A DNA stretch of 64,000 nt from Melampsora larici-populina 98AG31 (GCF_000204055.1 NW_006768765.1:1310385-1374384); one strand, 5' to 3'; shown: positions 1-13,419, counted from the first letter of the stretch. Program-made: numbers and translations. Notes: generated from the letters alone by a model not told the origin.

Positions 1-2964
1 CAAGTCTCTTGATCCCTTCTTTGCCAAATGTCAGAGACAGTAAAGAATTTGGATTTCAAGTTGGTCAAGAAAGATGATTTTTGGTGAGAGTAGACACAGG
101 AGTTGGTTTCTCCAGGGAAATTTCTAGGAAACATTGGAGGCCGCAGTATCTAACTTGTATATGACATGAGAGTCTGCTGGGCCTAAGGAAACAGTGTTTG
201 ACTTTTTGATGTTTGCACACCATGCAGTTTATCATGGCTATCAGTGCAGATTGCCAAGTACTGGTGCTGTCAGCCCTTGAGCTTTTGTAGAGCAGAAGCC
301 AAAAGGGCTTCACATAAGTACACTGATAAAACATGATAAGAGGCAAAAATCATGCTCAAATTGATTGAGATGCATGTAAATAGTAAATTCCAAAAAATCA
401 CTCCCATTGATTTCTTCATATCCTTTAGAATCAACAAATCAAGCAAAAATTTGACTGCTCATGTCCAATTCACAATGACATATAGAAATACTGCCCATAA
501 GGGAAGACCACAGGGGACAAATTATGTTTTGGTTATATTTGCTGATCACCCATTGTTCAAAACCTTTGTGGTTTGTTGCAACATGTATGTAACAAAAACT
601 GACTTTGGGCAAGGAATATCAATCACCATCCCAACTAATCCTTCTGACACTCAATGAAACAGTCCTTACAGAAAATTGACAATCCAAAAGGATTTGCAAA
701 GAACAGTATAGTTGGAAATCTTCAACCTTAACCTCACATACTTCTTGCTACATATTTATCTTTAGGATTGATCATGTATCTCAAGAGTTATCCAATATAA
801 GCCACAGTAGTGAATTACAGAAGGGTGATCAGCAAACTCATTGCAAACCTATTGCAAACAAGACTTGCAATTGAAGAAAGTTGCGAAGGAGAAAGTTGCA
901 AAGGAGAAAGTTGCAAACACAGTCACTGCAACTTTCTTCAATCAGGTTACATACATTCTGGTGGTGTGAAAAAGGTATTAGAAACACAGTTGATGAGAAT
1001 ATAGTATCTCATTCACTGTGGATATTGAGTGTCCCAAAAGCCTCATGACCATCAATTTTGTGTCATTTGTCATTTTTTTCAGCTATCAAACCAATACCTT
1101 CTTGTGTTGGTGATTGAATTCATTTCATTAGTCAACCCCATCAATCTCATGAAATTCCTATTTCAACCCAAAGATCAAAATCTTTCAACTCCAATGCAAG
1201 TAAAGCCTTCATACATTCATGATGATAGGCCATAATTTCACAAAACATCTTCACAAACCTAAAAACAATCTGGTTTCTTTGTTTCATTGTCTTTGGTAGT
1301 AAAACATCTCCCAAAGGTACCTGCATGGATTATATGGAAACATAGTTTGTTTTTGATCATTGTTTTACCAGTTCATGAAGGACCCTGTTTTGATTCACAT
1401 GGGGATCTCACCATGTAGAAACATATTTGGCTAAAGTGACCAAAATTGTAAAGAAGAATCCAATCCTTGAACATGTATGAACTTGTCAGAAATGTTTGCC
1501 TTGTTGCTTCATAAAGAAAATCAAAGTGAGAGTTTTGTTTACTTTACAACCTGCAGCTCTTTTGCCATTGCTTTCCCTGGTCTTCCAATATGAAAAATGA
1601 AACTTGACTCAAATTCCAAGTTTCAATTGGGTAAAGAAAGTGCTGAATAAAAAACCTGTCCTATGCCTATTCCAGCCTCAAGGCTTGCACCTTCACTATT
1701 TCCATCAAGAGGAGGTATGTTGAGTTGAGTTCCTGTGTTGCAGGAGATCTGCCTTGGCCAGGGCTTTTAATTACATATATTTTCACTAATGTATGTACCA
1801 ACTGTTATGATCACTGAGATATCCATGTGATCTTGGGGGGTTGTGGAATTTGTCAAATCACACATTTCCAAAAGAACCAGACATGGTATTGGCAAAGCTC
1901 CTAGATGTGTGCCATCTGATAGCCCTTGTTCAGGCACATCGTTAGCACCTCTCATGTATCCGGCACCCTGTCACATGGCTTTCAATGAGCTGGTATCTGA
2001 CAACCCCCTTGACATGGATTGTTCCCATGGGGGGCTTTCTGGGGTCCTGATAAAACCTGACTTTGATTGGCAGATTTGATATGTGAGTAGGTTTTCACAT
2101 GGTTTAAATATTTATTTATTTTCAGAAAGCCAGGACAAGCAATAGCAAAAACAGCTGTGCGGCTCTTGTCCCTTGAAAGCTTTTAAATCTCATGTCTTCT
2201 GCTTGTTACCTGGTTGAAAAACCTTAAAATTCATAGTAAAACTCGTTGCTGCATCCCTGGTAAAAATTAATCTTGACAATAATCACCAAATTTTGTTAAA
2301 TGCATTCTTACTGTCTGATTCCATATGACACACATGGTTAATCTGTCTCTTTATTCAAAAAAAATAATAATCATAAATTGCCCGAAAGAAAAAAAGGAAG
2401 CAAAAAAAAGAACATACTATGTATCTATTGATACAACTTAAACCATCAATTTTCTTACCAAAAAGCAGAAGAAAAAAGACAGAAAGAAAAAACAAATACA
2501 AAAAGATAAAAATAAAAGAAGAAGTTAAAAAAAGGGAAAAAAGAAAAAAAAACATAATATCCAAGACATGATTTTTTAAAATCAAAAATCAAAAATCAAA
2601 AACCTTTCATCTAAACTCAACAAAAAAAATTAAAACAATTCTCTACTTATCTGTCAATATCAGAAAAAAAAAGATAAAAATTATGAAACCCAAAAAAAGA
2701 AGTTTGCAAAAAAGAAGAAAAGAAAAAGCAAAACGTTTAACGACAAACAGATCGTGTGTATAGTAAATGAAAAAGAATGAAAAAAGAATGAAAAAGAAAA
2801 GCAAGACGAAGACAATGACAGAAAAAGAAAGAAAACCTTGAGCCAAAAAAAAAGAAATCACTGTCTATGTGTTTGAAAGGTATGTACAATATATATAAGA
2901 GATATGTATATATAAAGCATAATAAAGTATAAATAGATTAAAGAAACCTTGTAAGGTTGAAATA
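1..2964. other. gene-poor AT-rich region
   Basis: I find no gene I can support here. Short open frames exist but show no family resemblance or splice continuity. Around 875-930 there is a short imperfect tandem repeat built on AAAGTTGCAAAGGAG, three units, followed by a partly complementary GCAACTTTCTTC. From about 2350 to 2900 the plus strand is almost purely A/G with long adenine runs. That part lies just past the stop codon of the minus-strand gene at 2965 and may include its 3' untranslated region. Confidence 0.5.
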
Positions 2965-5026
2965 CTACATAATAGTACAACAGCATTTAGCTGAAGATTG
3001 TTGTTGATGATCTGTTTCTTGCGGCACTTGAACATTTGTTGCTGATGGTAAATCGAAAACAGATTGACGATGTGTATCTTCTACCGAATTCTCTTGCTGC
3101 TGCATAGTCATCATAGGTATTGGTGTTTGATGAAAGGTCTCTGAAGGATGAGACGCTGAATGAGATCGACCATTGGAGAGCATAAGTGATGGGCTTGGAT
3201 GGTTCGAAGTTTGAGGGGGATGTGAAGGTGAACGATATGAAGCCCGAGCAGGCGATGGTGGAGAGGGTTTGAATTCATTTGGAACAGAGTCTCGGTTAGC
3301 TGTTGGATGGGTTGGAGGCGAGCACAGCGGATCTGTAGGTGGTGATGGTAAGATTGAGGATGGCACTGGATCTGATTTCAGGACCAATGATTCATCTTCC
3401 AGTGATGTTGAAATGTCAAGATCAAATGTATTAGGCTGTTTTCAAATCCAACGATACGAACAGATATTAGCTGACATTGAGAAATTTCACCCCTGGAGGA
3501 TACAAGAACAAGAGCGGGGTGATGAGAAGGTACGAAAGAGGGCAATCTTACCTGAGCAGGGCGAATGGGTCTATCATCATCGGCTGTCGGCCGATATTCA
3601 ATACTAGGGGCACGAGAAGAGGAGGAAAAAGAAGTTCGAGAAGAGTGGTCATGTTCGGAGGGTGGAGTCGGAGTTGGCGCTTTGGGTTCCGCGAGAGGAG
3701 GTGGTGGTGGCGTGATTTTCCTGATCAACATTGGCGTGCCTGCCGGATCCCATTCAGAAATATCCACTGCGCTCAATTTTGAACTCTCAGCCAGATCAGT
3801 CTTGATCTTCTGTTGGGCCTCCAGCTGCCTTGCAACAGCAGGTAGAATCATGTCATCAAATCCAGGTTCTACACCTTCTGCCTTCGGATCCACTCGATAG
3901 AGTCTCGGACTAGGGTCAGTAGACCAAGGCGGAAGCGCGCCGCTCTCACGGATAGAAGATGATATAGAGGAAACCGAAAGACTTCGTGGCCTGCCAGCTG
4001 AAGCGGTTCTATTTCGGTTGAGAGGTGCGGTAGTATTCCGAGTCGGAGTCGGCTTAGAGCGCACCCCAAGTCGAGGTTTGGATGACAATGTATGAGCAGT
4101 ACTTTGTGTGTTTGCACGTTGACGAGGTAGAGAAGGAGAGTTATTGCTAGGGCCATTCGGACGAGGACTGAGATCGGGATTGGGACTGTGAATCGGCTTA
4201 GAGCGTACATGAGAGCCAGAAGGAGATGGTGATGTGATGGATGGTTTGACGGAGGGCGCACGTGAATCTTTGGTGGAACGACGTGAAGGGGGGTCGGCAT
4301 TACGTGGTTGGGATTGAGCGCGTGGGGAACGTTGGGAAGCTGAAGTCATCCCGCTTGTAGACCGTAGTCGAGGAGAATGTTCTACAGGTGAGGTGGTTGC
4401 TTGCTTAGTAAGTGAGGAGTTGGAGATCAACGGAAGCTGGCTCAATCCTAATGCACTTGATTTCACATTAAGCTGCTGCTGGTTTTCGTCATCAATCATA
4501 GTTATGGGAGTAGTCAAAGATTGATGATTGAAAGAGGCTTCAGGTGTGGGGCTAAAGTTGAGTGCATGACGATTCTGTTGATGAATATCAATGGGAGTTG
4601 TGGGTGAAGACCATACAGATTGAGTAGGAGAGCCGGCAAGGTTGGTGTTTTTAGGTTCATTTGACGAACCGGATTCGTTTTCACTCGAAGAGGAAGGAGT
4701 GAAAGCGCGGTCAGGATGAAGAAGTGCAAGCCGAGGAGAAACAGAAGTAGTGGTAGGTTCACGAGCACGACGGGCCCGAAGACGACGAGACACGAGTTCT
4801 GGCGCGATCCGCAGTCTGTGATAAAGAATTGAAGGGAATACGTTGGGGAAGATTAGTTAATTGGTATTTTGTATAGAAGCATAAGAATCACACACTGAAC
4901 CAAATCCTCAAGATTATCCTCAGGTAAGATGACATTGGCAATCTTCAATCGTTCCTCCAAGATAGAATCTTCGACATCATGTTTGAGTCGATGAACCGAC
5001 TTCTCTTTAGAAACTAAGCTAGCCAT
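2965..5026 (-). CDS. Ser/Pro/Arg-rich protein with C-terminal CaaX box
   Basis: Three exons predicted: 5026-4896, 4815-3552 and 3435-2965, giving 621 residues. Introns are 80 and 116 nt with clean GT...AG ends, and the phases join without a stop. The first ~70 residues are charged and look folded (an acidic helix with DSILEERLKIANVILPEDN, then an Arg-rich stretch RRLRARRAREP). The rest is low-complexity Ser/Pro/Arg/Thr, probably disordered. The protein ends in AKCCCTIM. CTIM fits a CaaX box, and Met at X favours farnesylation by known rules. The two cysteines just upstream could be palmitoylated. The inference is a prenylated, membrane-tethered scaffold or regulator. I do not recognise the family. 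The next gene upstream on the same strand is a RhoGAP, but a shared pathway is only a guess. Confidence 0.75.
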
Positions 5027-6799
5027 TGGAAGAATGAAATGAGGGTAAAGATAGCCAGCGAAGCTCTAAAGAGTGATGAGGAGATGAATGAGTTGAATGT
5101 TCTGAGATGTTGATGTAGATTGATGGATGTCTTGTGAGTGTTCCAAGTTGATGATATAAGGGACCAATCTTGAGATATGTATGAATTCCTGAGGCTGAGC
5201 TGAGATAAGTTTGAATGGATGAAGTTTGAATAAAATGATACAGCCGAGTTGAGAAGTTGAGAGGGAAGGAAGGAAAATTAAAAATTAAAAATTAAAAACT
5301 CAAAAACTACAAAATTAAAATTAAAAAACGAATAAATTAAGGAAATTATAAATAACACAGTTCAATTCAAAATACATCCTAACTGGTACAGCTTACTCAA
5401 TTAAGGTTTCTTTATTTTCACCACAACAGCATAGTACAACTTCAAATTTATCAATTTCAAGAATCAAGATAGAATATTGCATAGTCCACCTTGAAATAGC
5501 TTCACTGATGATCAACGAGATGTGTGCTCAAACACCCAGCACCAGACACATTTCCAGGAGGTATAGCAATTCCAGGAATTATTGTCACCCCCCCTTGCTT
5601 TTTTTTGTAAAGAAATCAAACATGCAAATTTGATCTTGATCCCCCCTATTCCCTTCCCATGCAATCTTTAACTTTTCTCGATCATCAATCAATCATAAAC
5701 ATCAATGTTGGACCATCTCGTGCTCCTGCCAAAAACACACGATCCATAATTCTCATTGAGTTGTTCTGTGAAAATTTACTCAAAGAACTTGATAAAGTCT
5801 CATGCGGGTATATATTGTTGGACGCATGAGGTGTGATTGTGTCCAACATGTCACCAATACTCAGAGGCGCATCTGAAAAAACGCGCCAAAGGGCGCGCCC
5901 AGAAAACCTCACAAAGACACAGGCGCGCTCACAAGTCGTTTGGCCGTTTCCTGGTTAGAGAGATCGCTTGGTTGTGATTTGTCAAATTATAGATTCCGAC
6001 ATTATGTATTAGATCAAAAATACCAATAATCAAAGAACTCAAGTTGATAGCTAGGAGAAGCGGAATCAAGAAGTCATGTTGAATGAAATTTTGCCTGAAA
6101 ACCCTCAATAGACAAACTCTTGTGGAAAAAAGTTTTTGTTTACCAGAGCAGCGTGTGAAGCAGAATAAGGCGAGTTGCCACAGCTCCTTTTGCAAAAAGG
6201 TTGCGCCCCCAGCCTGACCCAAGCCCCAGCAAGTGACTCTCTTTGTGCCAAACCTCAAACTTGCTCATAGACAAAGGTCATGAACAAGAGTTTGGCTGGG
6301 GACATCCTTGCAAGCCTTCTGTACCTTTTGTTTACCAAGGAATATTGCCGGATCCATGATGAAGCGGGGTGCAAGAGTGGATGCTGACTTTAATAAATAA
6401 ATCACAACACCATAAACATTTTACAGTGATCATCATTTCTTTTGAAAACCAAAAAAAAAGTATGTAAAACAAAACAACTAAAAAAACAAGTCACATGATA
6501 TACAAATGTCACAATATATATAATAAGGTAATTCAAAGCCATCATAATTCTTACAAAGACAAATCTCAAACCACAAAACAAACGGGTTTTAATAGACAAG
6601 TTCCAATTCGGTTTATCATACAACACATCAAATATCTTAAAAAAAATCTGCAAAAGAAAGAAACCTACAACCCAAAAAATCATGGAAATCCAAAAAACCA
6701 CAAGAGAAAAACAAATCACCATGCTTCTTTTTCACACAAACGTACAAGAAAAAAACAAATCACCAGATCACTGAAATATCAATTTATATCAAAGTCTTC
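5027..6799. other. intergenic region with A/T simple repeats
   Basis: No gene supported. It holds the promoter side of the CaaX-protein gene and the 3' side of the RhoGAP gene. Around 5276-5300 there is a short AAAAATTAAA-type repeat. A pyrimidine/purine-rich, A/T-heavy stretch at 6400-6800 is probably 3' untranslated sequence of the minus-strand RhoGAP gene. Confidence 0.45.
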
Positions 6800-8878
6800 T
6801 TAATCAACATCATGTTCTGATGATGAAACAGGAAGAGGAGGAAAAAGAGTTCTAACACTAACTCGTCCATGAGCATTAGTCCCATCCACTTCAGTAGTAG
6901 CAAACCGACTACTATTATTCCCACTACTGATCCCACTAAACAAAAACAACCCATTAAAGGATTCTTTGGTTCTTACACAATGATTAACAAGTTGATGATT
7001 AGGGTTAAGACTATGACTTGCTTGACGTGTTCGATGAGTTGAAGGAGTTGAATTTGATAAATGTGAATAACTTGCTCTTCTATCTTCATCTTGAAACCTT
7101 GAACTCTTTTGAGGTGAGCTTTGATTGGGTGATTCGACTGATGGTCGACTACTTGTAGGTGAAACTGAATCAAATTCTTGATATGATCTTGAACTTGTTG
7201 AAGTATTGGGGCTAGTCGGAGCTGAGTAAAAACCCGAGAGATCTGATGATGTGATTTCAAAATTTTGAAACACTGTGTGGAAACTAGAAGATGAAAGAAA
7301 CATGATGTTAGGGTTGATCTGCGGACTCGAGTACAGATGAGAATGAAATCTTACTTGGTGATCATGAATTTGAGGATTGATCCAAGGCTGGTGCCTGAGA
7401 TATTGGATATCAGATTCAGTGGGCTGGTTGTAGCAGACAAGCCATCAGTAAGTGATAATTTGCACATGGCAGCATCCTTTGCCAGGTCATCGGATCGAAG
7501 AAGTGTGGGTGTGAGACATGTGGCCAAGTTATGGGCATCCATTTTGTTCTCAGCTGTGTTTCAAATCAAAGCCATCAGTCTGTTTGCTTTTTTTACTCGT
7601 GATCAAATAGAATTGCGAACAACGACATACCAGCATGTGATGCGATATCGTGGCAAAGACTCAAAACGTAAGACAGTAGCTTGACTGCGGGAGCGGAGAG
7701 TTGGTCAATCAACTTTTCCTGGATATACGCCATTACTTCCGAGTTGCTCGAATTAGCCTGGATAGGTGGACAAGCTAGAATGACAGGGTATAGTGATGAT
7801 GGAAAGACTGGGACTGGTAATTCCCTCAAGAAAAGTTTCAAAAGTGATGCTGCCAAGTGTGGTGCATCGGGGTAATCTGAAATCTTGACTGGATGACCGC
7901 GATCATAGGCTTCACTCAAGACTTTCAAGGTGGCTAGTGACGGCGGCCTTCGAAATAATCCTTCAGCATCGAGACCTGAGGTAGAAAGAGTGTGAGCTTC
8001 GGTTGGTTGGATAATTCCAATAGGTTGATACTAACCTAAAGATCGAATGCAGTTGACCGAGTCCTGAACGAGTTGAGGAATGCCTCTTTCGCCTTGTGGA
8101 CCCATAAGCTGTTCAAGAGGTGTACCTATGACAGGTTTCCTTCTCCAAGTTGGTGGCATCACAATTTGGGGCTCAAGAGTCAGGTTGATTTTGTAAACTT
8201 CAGGAGGGATGCAGATCCTAAAAAGATATTTCAAAAGATAACAAAAAGATAAGTTTGGATATTACGATAGAATTTGAGGTTAAGAAGTATAATGGAAGAC
8301 TGACTGATGAAGTGGAACTTGAGTCGCAAGTTCTGAGAGCGAATTGGTCCACTTGACCTTCTTACCTACCTTCCAACTTACAATCCCATTTAAAAAGACT
8401 TGTAATGTCATCTTTGCCCAAAAAGTGGGATGAACCACCCAAAGTGATTTCAAGTTTTTACGAGTTGATTTATCGAGTCGAAGGTAAGAGGAGATGACTT
8501 GAGTGACATTGGGACCAAATTCAGAAGGAGAAGCAAAGATGACAAGAGAGTATGGTTCGATAGATGTGATAGGTGAGAAGAGTGAAAGTGCTCGATTGAC
8601 AAGCATATTGAAATCAGTTCCAATTGGTAAAGTTGAAGGTGAAGGGAATCTTGAAGCGCAGATGATCAATAGTGGATGCGATTCATGATCAGAACCAGCC
8701 TGATGGATAAGAAAGAAGTAAGAGTCAGTCAGTCAGTAAGTTGGTTAGTCAGTTATTGGATGGATTTGAATGAAATGAAGACCTGAAAGATGATTTGATT
8801 GAGAATTGAATCGAGTTGATTTAATTTTGAATGATGAGTTTGAGAATCATTTGAATGAGTTTGAATGAGTTTAGTCAT
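6800..8878 (-). CDS. Rho GTPase-activating protein with BCH/CRAL-TRIO domain (p50RhoGAP/Ecm25-like)
   Basis: Six exons predicted: 8878-8783, 8699-8305, 8217-8036, 7975-7631, 7553-7355 and 7283-6800, giving 566 residues; every junction keeps frame. Residues ~40-165 match the CRAL-TRIO/BCH lipid-binding fold of Cdc42GAP (LKSLWVVHPTFW, GKKVKWTNSLSEL). Residues ~190-420 are a RhoGAP domain. It contains DAEGLFRRPPS, whose R233 is the expected arginine finger, then LFLRELPVPVFP and NLATCLTPTLLRS. The last ~140 residues are Ser/Thr/Asn-rich and probably disordered. Known members stimulate GTP hydrolysis by Cdc42/Rho and act in polarity and endocytosis at membranes. In fungi the closest well-known relative in architecture is Ecm25. 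The length fits the family with a C-terminal tail. The start at 8878 gives a short Asn/His-rich leader before the first intron. Confidence 0.92.
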
Positions 8879-10518
8879 CTTGATGGTAAGTTGATGATAC
8901 GGTTCTTTCTTTAAAGTGATGAGTTTGATAAAGTTTTAATGGAAGCTGAAGACGAAACGATTGAGGAAGATATGAATTTTAGAGTTTATATTGGTAAATA
9001 GCAAAAACCAGGGCTTCAACTTCCAACGCTCTACACCTTAACGTGCCTTAAAATCATCATTAGCACAGCATCTTAATTCAGGCCAGCATCTCCCCTTTTC
9101 CTTTTCCCCTTTTTTCGCTGTGCTTTTGCTGGAAGAAATCAGAACCCATCACAACCATCTCGATTCTCGACCTGATCAGTGGCCCTTGTCTTTCAAGGCT
9201 CCACTAAAGCTTATAACTCAGCTATCCGAGATATGCTATGCAAGCAGAGAGTTTGGGTTGCTGGCTTGTCAGAAACTGCGATCTTGTGACCATTTGCTTG
9301 AGAGCTTTATTTTGAACTCCAGAAAATATGAGAACAGCATCAGCCAATGTGACTGCAAGATTCAACATAGTGGAACTATGTAATATGTTCACACCTTGTC
9401 TATTTTGTATGGCTGTGTATCTTTGCCCTTCTAAAAATATTCACTCTTCGAGAAACAATCTTGAATGCAAGGAAATCATGCGAATAGTAAGCTGCATAGT
9501 CTGCTTTGGATCTAGCGCATAGAAAGCTTGAAACCCGACGTATGGGGTACAGATATAAATATTGCAAATTCTTGTAAAATACAATAACAGAAAATTGTAA
9601 AAGTTTGTTCAAACGTAGCAAAGTCTCCATTTACAAAGAAATTAGAAAAAAATAGGGAGAGGCTAGGTACTTGGTCAATGGTATATCAAATGAGAAAGAA
9701 AACAGGTCAAAGCAAATCTTTTTCTTGATGTTCACCCCGTAACGTAAATGAGCATTTATAAAGTAGAGCCTGTGTAAACAAAGCACGGCACAGTCAAGCT
9801 GTGGGACCAACTGTCAAGTGCAAGCACCGACATCAAGATTCGTATCCTCTGGGATTATGGATGGTTCGAGGGGCCAGTTTTCGAGAGATGATATATCGGA
9901 ATTATCTGCTGTGAAAGACAAGGTGAAATTCACGAAGATGCAAGCTTGATCAGATCCAAAGGACTTTGTTATTGATCGACAAGCGCATACAGCCCAAGAT
10001 ATAAGAAGCATATGCATACATAGGATTCATGATATGCATGAAGCGGGCCGAGATACATAGTGTTGATGCTGGTTGAAGCCTCCGATGTTCCGGGTGGCGT
10101 CGTGGAGTGCAGCTCCTTGAGATCTGCTCCATCTCGTCCTTGTTATGGAGTCCTGGTCTGATGTCATAACGAAACTGTAACAAGAACAATGGATGCCGAG
10201 CTATATGATACGAGATGACTTGAATGGTCACCATTTACTTAAGTAGGCATAATGATTTTTAGCGTGCTTCTGTCACCTTTGCAAGCTATGATGTGCCTTG
10301 AAGGATCGATATGAAGTGCTGAGAATGGAAGGTGAAAATGATTTGCTCAATTAGCGATTACAGATGAATTTTTGGGGAGTTTTGGTCAACGAACCTGGTG
10401 GATCGGATCTTTTCTGTCGTTCAACTTCAACAACATCAACTTCATTACTTACGATTGTCTCACCGCGACTTGTTCTCAATCAACACTAGCAAAGTAAACC
10501 AACTATATATCGGAAAGT
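8879..10518. other. intergenic region, no gene supported
   Basis: Divergent interval between the minus-strand RhoGAP gene and the plus-strand glyoxalase gene. Several short open frames occur (for example 9120-9383 and 9950-10234), but none has recognisable motifs or splice continuity. Promoters of both flanking genes must lie here. I see no repeat or RNA gene. Confidence 0.4.
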
Positions 10519-11677
10519 ATGGCAAACTCATCAGGTGGGCGAACGATTTATCATACATTACGACAAACCGGCATACCATTTGGTCATTCTAGACCATTTT
10601 CCATTCTTTGTCATCGTGGACAAAAACCTATTCCATCTTTCGGGAGAGCTTTCATGAGAATTGAGGATAATCCATCCAATCTTAATCAATTGTCTTCTTC
10701 CTTACCCGTCTCTCGGAATACCATATCAACTCGATCGTTTGGAACGTCTGCTCATCTGCTTTCTTCTCTAGCAACTTCAAGTTACAGGTTCAAGTAAGTT
10801 GGATTCCTGGTGTTACATATCCATCAAGACTAAGAAAGTGTGATGATGTGGATTTGACTTGTGAGCTAATTTGCTCTCTTCATTTCGCAGTCATACGATG
10901 CTTCGGGTCAAAGATCCAGAAGCAAGTCTAAAGTTTTATCAAGATATCATGGGTATGAAGCTCATCGATGAACATGATGGGGGAGACTTTAAGCTTTTTT
11001 TTCTAGGCTATGATCATCAAAAAGGTGTAGCTCGTAGTCAAAGAGAAGCCTTACTCGAACTCACGTTAGTATTTGGATTTCATCTGTACAATCTGAATGT
11101 ATTTCCAATTCTGATTTTCTTTTTGTTGGCTTTCTCTTACTTTAGCTGGAACAAAGGTACCGAGAAAGATGCTAATTTCGCATATCACAATGGGAATGAT
11201 GAACCTCAAGGGTTTGGTCATATAGCAATCGCTGTGGATGACATCGAAGCAGCTTGTAAACGATTCACCGAAATGGGTGTCAAGTTCAAAAAAAGGCCTG
11301 AGGAGGGTAAAATGCGTAACATGTATGAATTTCTTTTTGAAACTCGATTGGAGAAGATCTGCTGATGTTTTTTGTCTGCTTCACTTCCTTTGAACCTCAA
11401 TTCATTTCTATCGTCTTACTGAATGCGGATTATGTCATGAACAGTGCTGTGAGTTATTGTGCATCCCTTGCGACATCTGCAGCTCATTCTTATGGCTGAC
11501 CTTTTGTCTATCACAATTTGGCAAATTTTTAATAGTTTATCTATGACCCGGATAATTATTGGATGTAAGCTCCAAGTTTTTAACAATCTCTTTAATCATT
11601 GATTCATTACTCATCCTTTCTTTCTCTGTTTCGTGACCATAAGCGAAATTGTTTCGGCGAAGATGAAAGATATCTGA
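10519..11677 (+). CDS. GLO1: glyoxalase I (lactoylglutathione lyase), possible mitochondrial leader
   Basis: Six exons predicted: 10519-10793, 10891-11064, 11146-11322, 11445-11448, 11536-11564 and 11644-11677, giving 230 residues. Known function: isomerises the glutathione-methylglyoxal hemithioacetal to S-lactoylglutathione. The core is a single glyoxalase fold: FNHTMLRVKDP, LELTWNKGTE, GFGHIAIAVDD, RNIAFIYDPDNYWIEI. The expected metal ligands are present as H93, E148, H175 and E221. Exon 4 is only 4 nt (TGCT). It supplies the Ala of RNIAF and is flanked by ...AACAG and GTGAGT. Without it the conserved C-terminal strand with the last ligand cannot be read. The first ~46 residues lack Asp/Glu, carry Arg, and are followed by a TRSFGTSA stretch, which resembles a mitochondrial targeting sequence; yeast Glo1 lacks such a leader. 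A downstream Met at residue 46 could give a shorter form. Confidence 0.93.
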
Positions 11678-13419
11678 GGAAAACATCTTTTTGGCTATCA
11701 GTTTGAACTGAATCATGTGAAACTACCAAAAGACCCACCATAACGTAGTACTTTGCGGCAAGAACGTATCAATATTTTTATCATTATCATTCCCTGATCG
11801 GGCTCATCCAACCGAATCGGGTTCCTAATTTGCAGAAATAAAATTAATCACTTCATCACACTTCAATTCCCTGAATTCGAGAAAACATAGTGTGACGGGG
11901 GTTAGATCATAGACAATCCTGTTAATATCAAGACATATCTTTGCAATTATAAAGCTTTAATTTTATAGAAGTAAAGAGGTAAAACCAAGTGATTTCAGAT
12001 GAGGATTTATATACGGTTTTGGATTAGATACAAATCCTATGCTTTGCTTCTCATCAGGTTTGAATTTGAGGGTGAAGTCTATGATCCAATCTTGGATCTT
12101 GGATCATAACCCAGGGAATGAGGGTGAGGATGTTGAAGTATTTGGCAATCTTATTCACAGTCTTTCCTACCCTTACCCAGGTCAGCTGGGTGATCCCAGG
12201 TTTGCGTGCAGAAACCAATGAGATCATGTCTCACCACCTAGTCAATACAGTCAATTTCTACTCAAAAGTATAGACTTATCTTCTTAACTTAATCATAACA
12301 CCAAACATCTCTTTGATCCTTCTGAGTAAAAAACTTTTGCACATCAGTCAACATACCTATATGGAACCATCTTGAACCTCAAGAAAGGGTCATGTTGAAA
12401 AAATCTTGCGGATAATCTGACCCGGAAAGTACGAGAATGGGGTAAGATTTGATTTGGCCCAACCAATTCAAACATCCCCCGTGTATTTCATCTTTCTGAA
12501 CCTAAAATCCAGACTCATTTCACTTCTGGCTACCTTTTCCTGAAATATCATTCACCATATGTTTTTTGCGCAATTTGAAAAGACATAAGTAAACCATACT
12601 TTGATTTGTTGGAGGTTGAATTTTTGTACTGCTATTCTTGTTGGGACATGGGGACTTTGATATTGGAGAAATCAGGAGTGTTTGTGAAGTATTGCATGGT
12701 TTATGAGGATGTAAATCTTGAGTCATTATGTAAATTATTCATGAGTTGCTGTACACATAGCTGTTTTTCGAGACTCATGAAAGAAATCTTGTGATGGATA
12801 TCACAGCACGAAACAAAGCTGAAGAAAAACTCATTATCTCGGGATTCGGTGTATAGTGCAACGGCTGTTGTGGATGGCGGGCTGCTGTGCTGATCAAGGT
12901 TTACTCGATATCACCTGTTATGGGCTCCAATCAAACTCCATGGAGTTTCTCATCAAACCTCATGGTTTGTAGAACGAGATGTGGTCAAAATGTATGGTGC
13001 GTCATACACAACAGAAGTATCGTGTTCAATGATTCATCAAAGAAGAAATTTAAGAATGCAAAAAACTCCCAAGGGGATAATTTATCAAGAACACGAGTGA
13101 GAAGTTATACACATTTGATGAACTCAAACTTTTTTTTTGAAATATGGTACATCTGGTATTTGAGATTCTAGAGAAAAATTGAAATCTATGAGGTGCAAAT
13201 ATAAAAGGAGAACAATCAAGAATCTTATGTGACTGAGTGCCAGTGGTTTGGTGAATCTTTTGACCGAGTGATTCGGCGGTCAGTTGGAGCTGATGAGATC
13301 ATTGAATCCACTCTTTCGAAAACAGAGTTCAGAAGTCACCAAATTTCACGGTAGCTATAGCTTGACTGCATGTGAGAATTGATGGTTGAAGTGAGGTGAA
13401 ATGAACTAGTGATCCGATC
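11678..13419. other. intergenic region, no gene supported
   Basis: AT-rich sequence between the 3' ends of the glyoxalase I gene and the convergent minus-strand DUF7918-like gene. Short frames at 12039, 12606 and 12887 show no domain, motif or convincing exon partners. No repeats recognised. Confidence 0.4.

Noticed and set aside
2355..2861. Two hydrophobic minus-strand frames rich in Phe/Leu
   Set aside because: They are the reverse reading of A/G-rich low-complexity DNA; the composition explains them fully.
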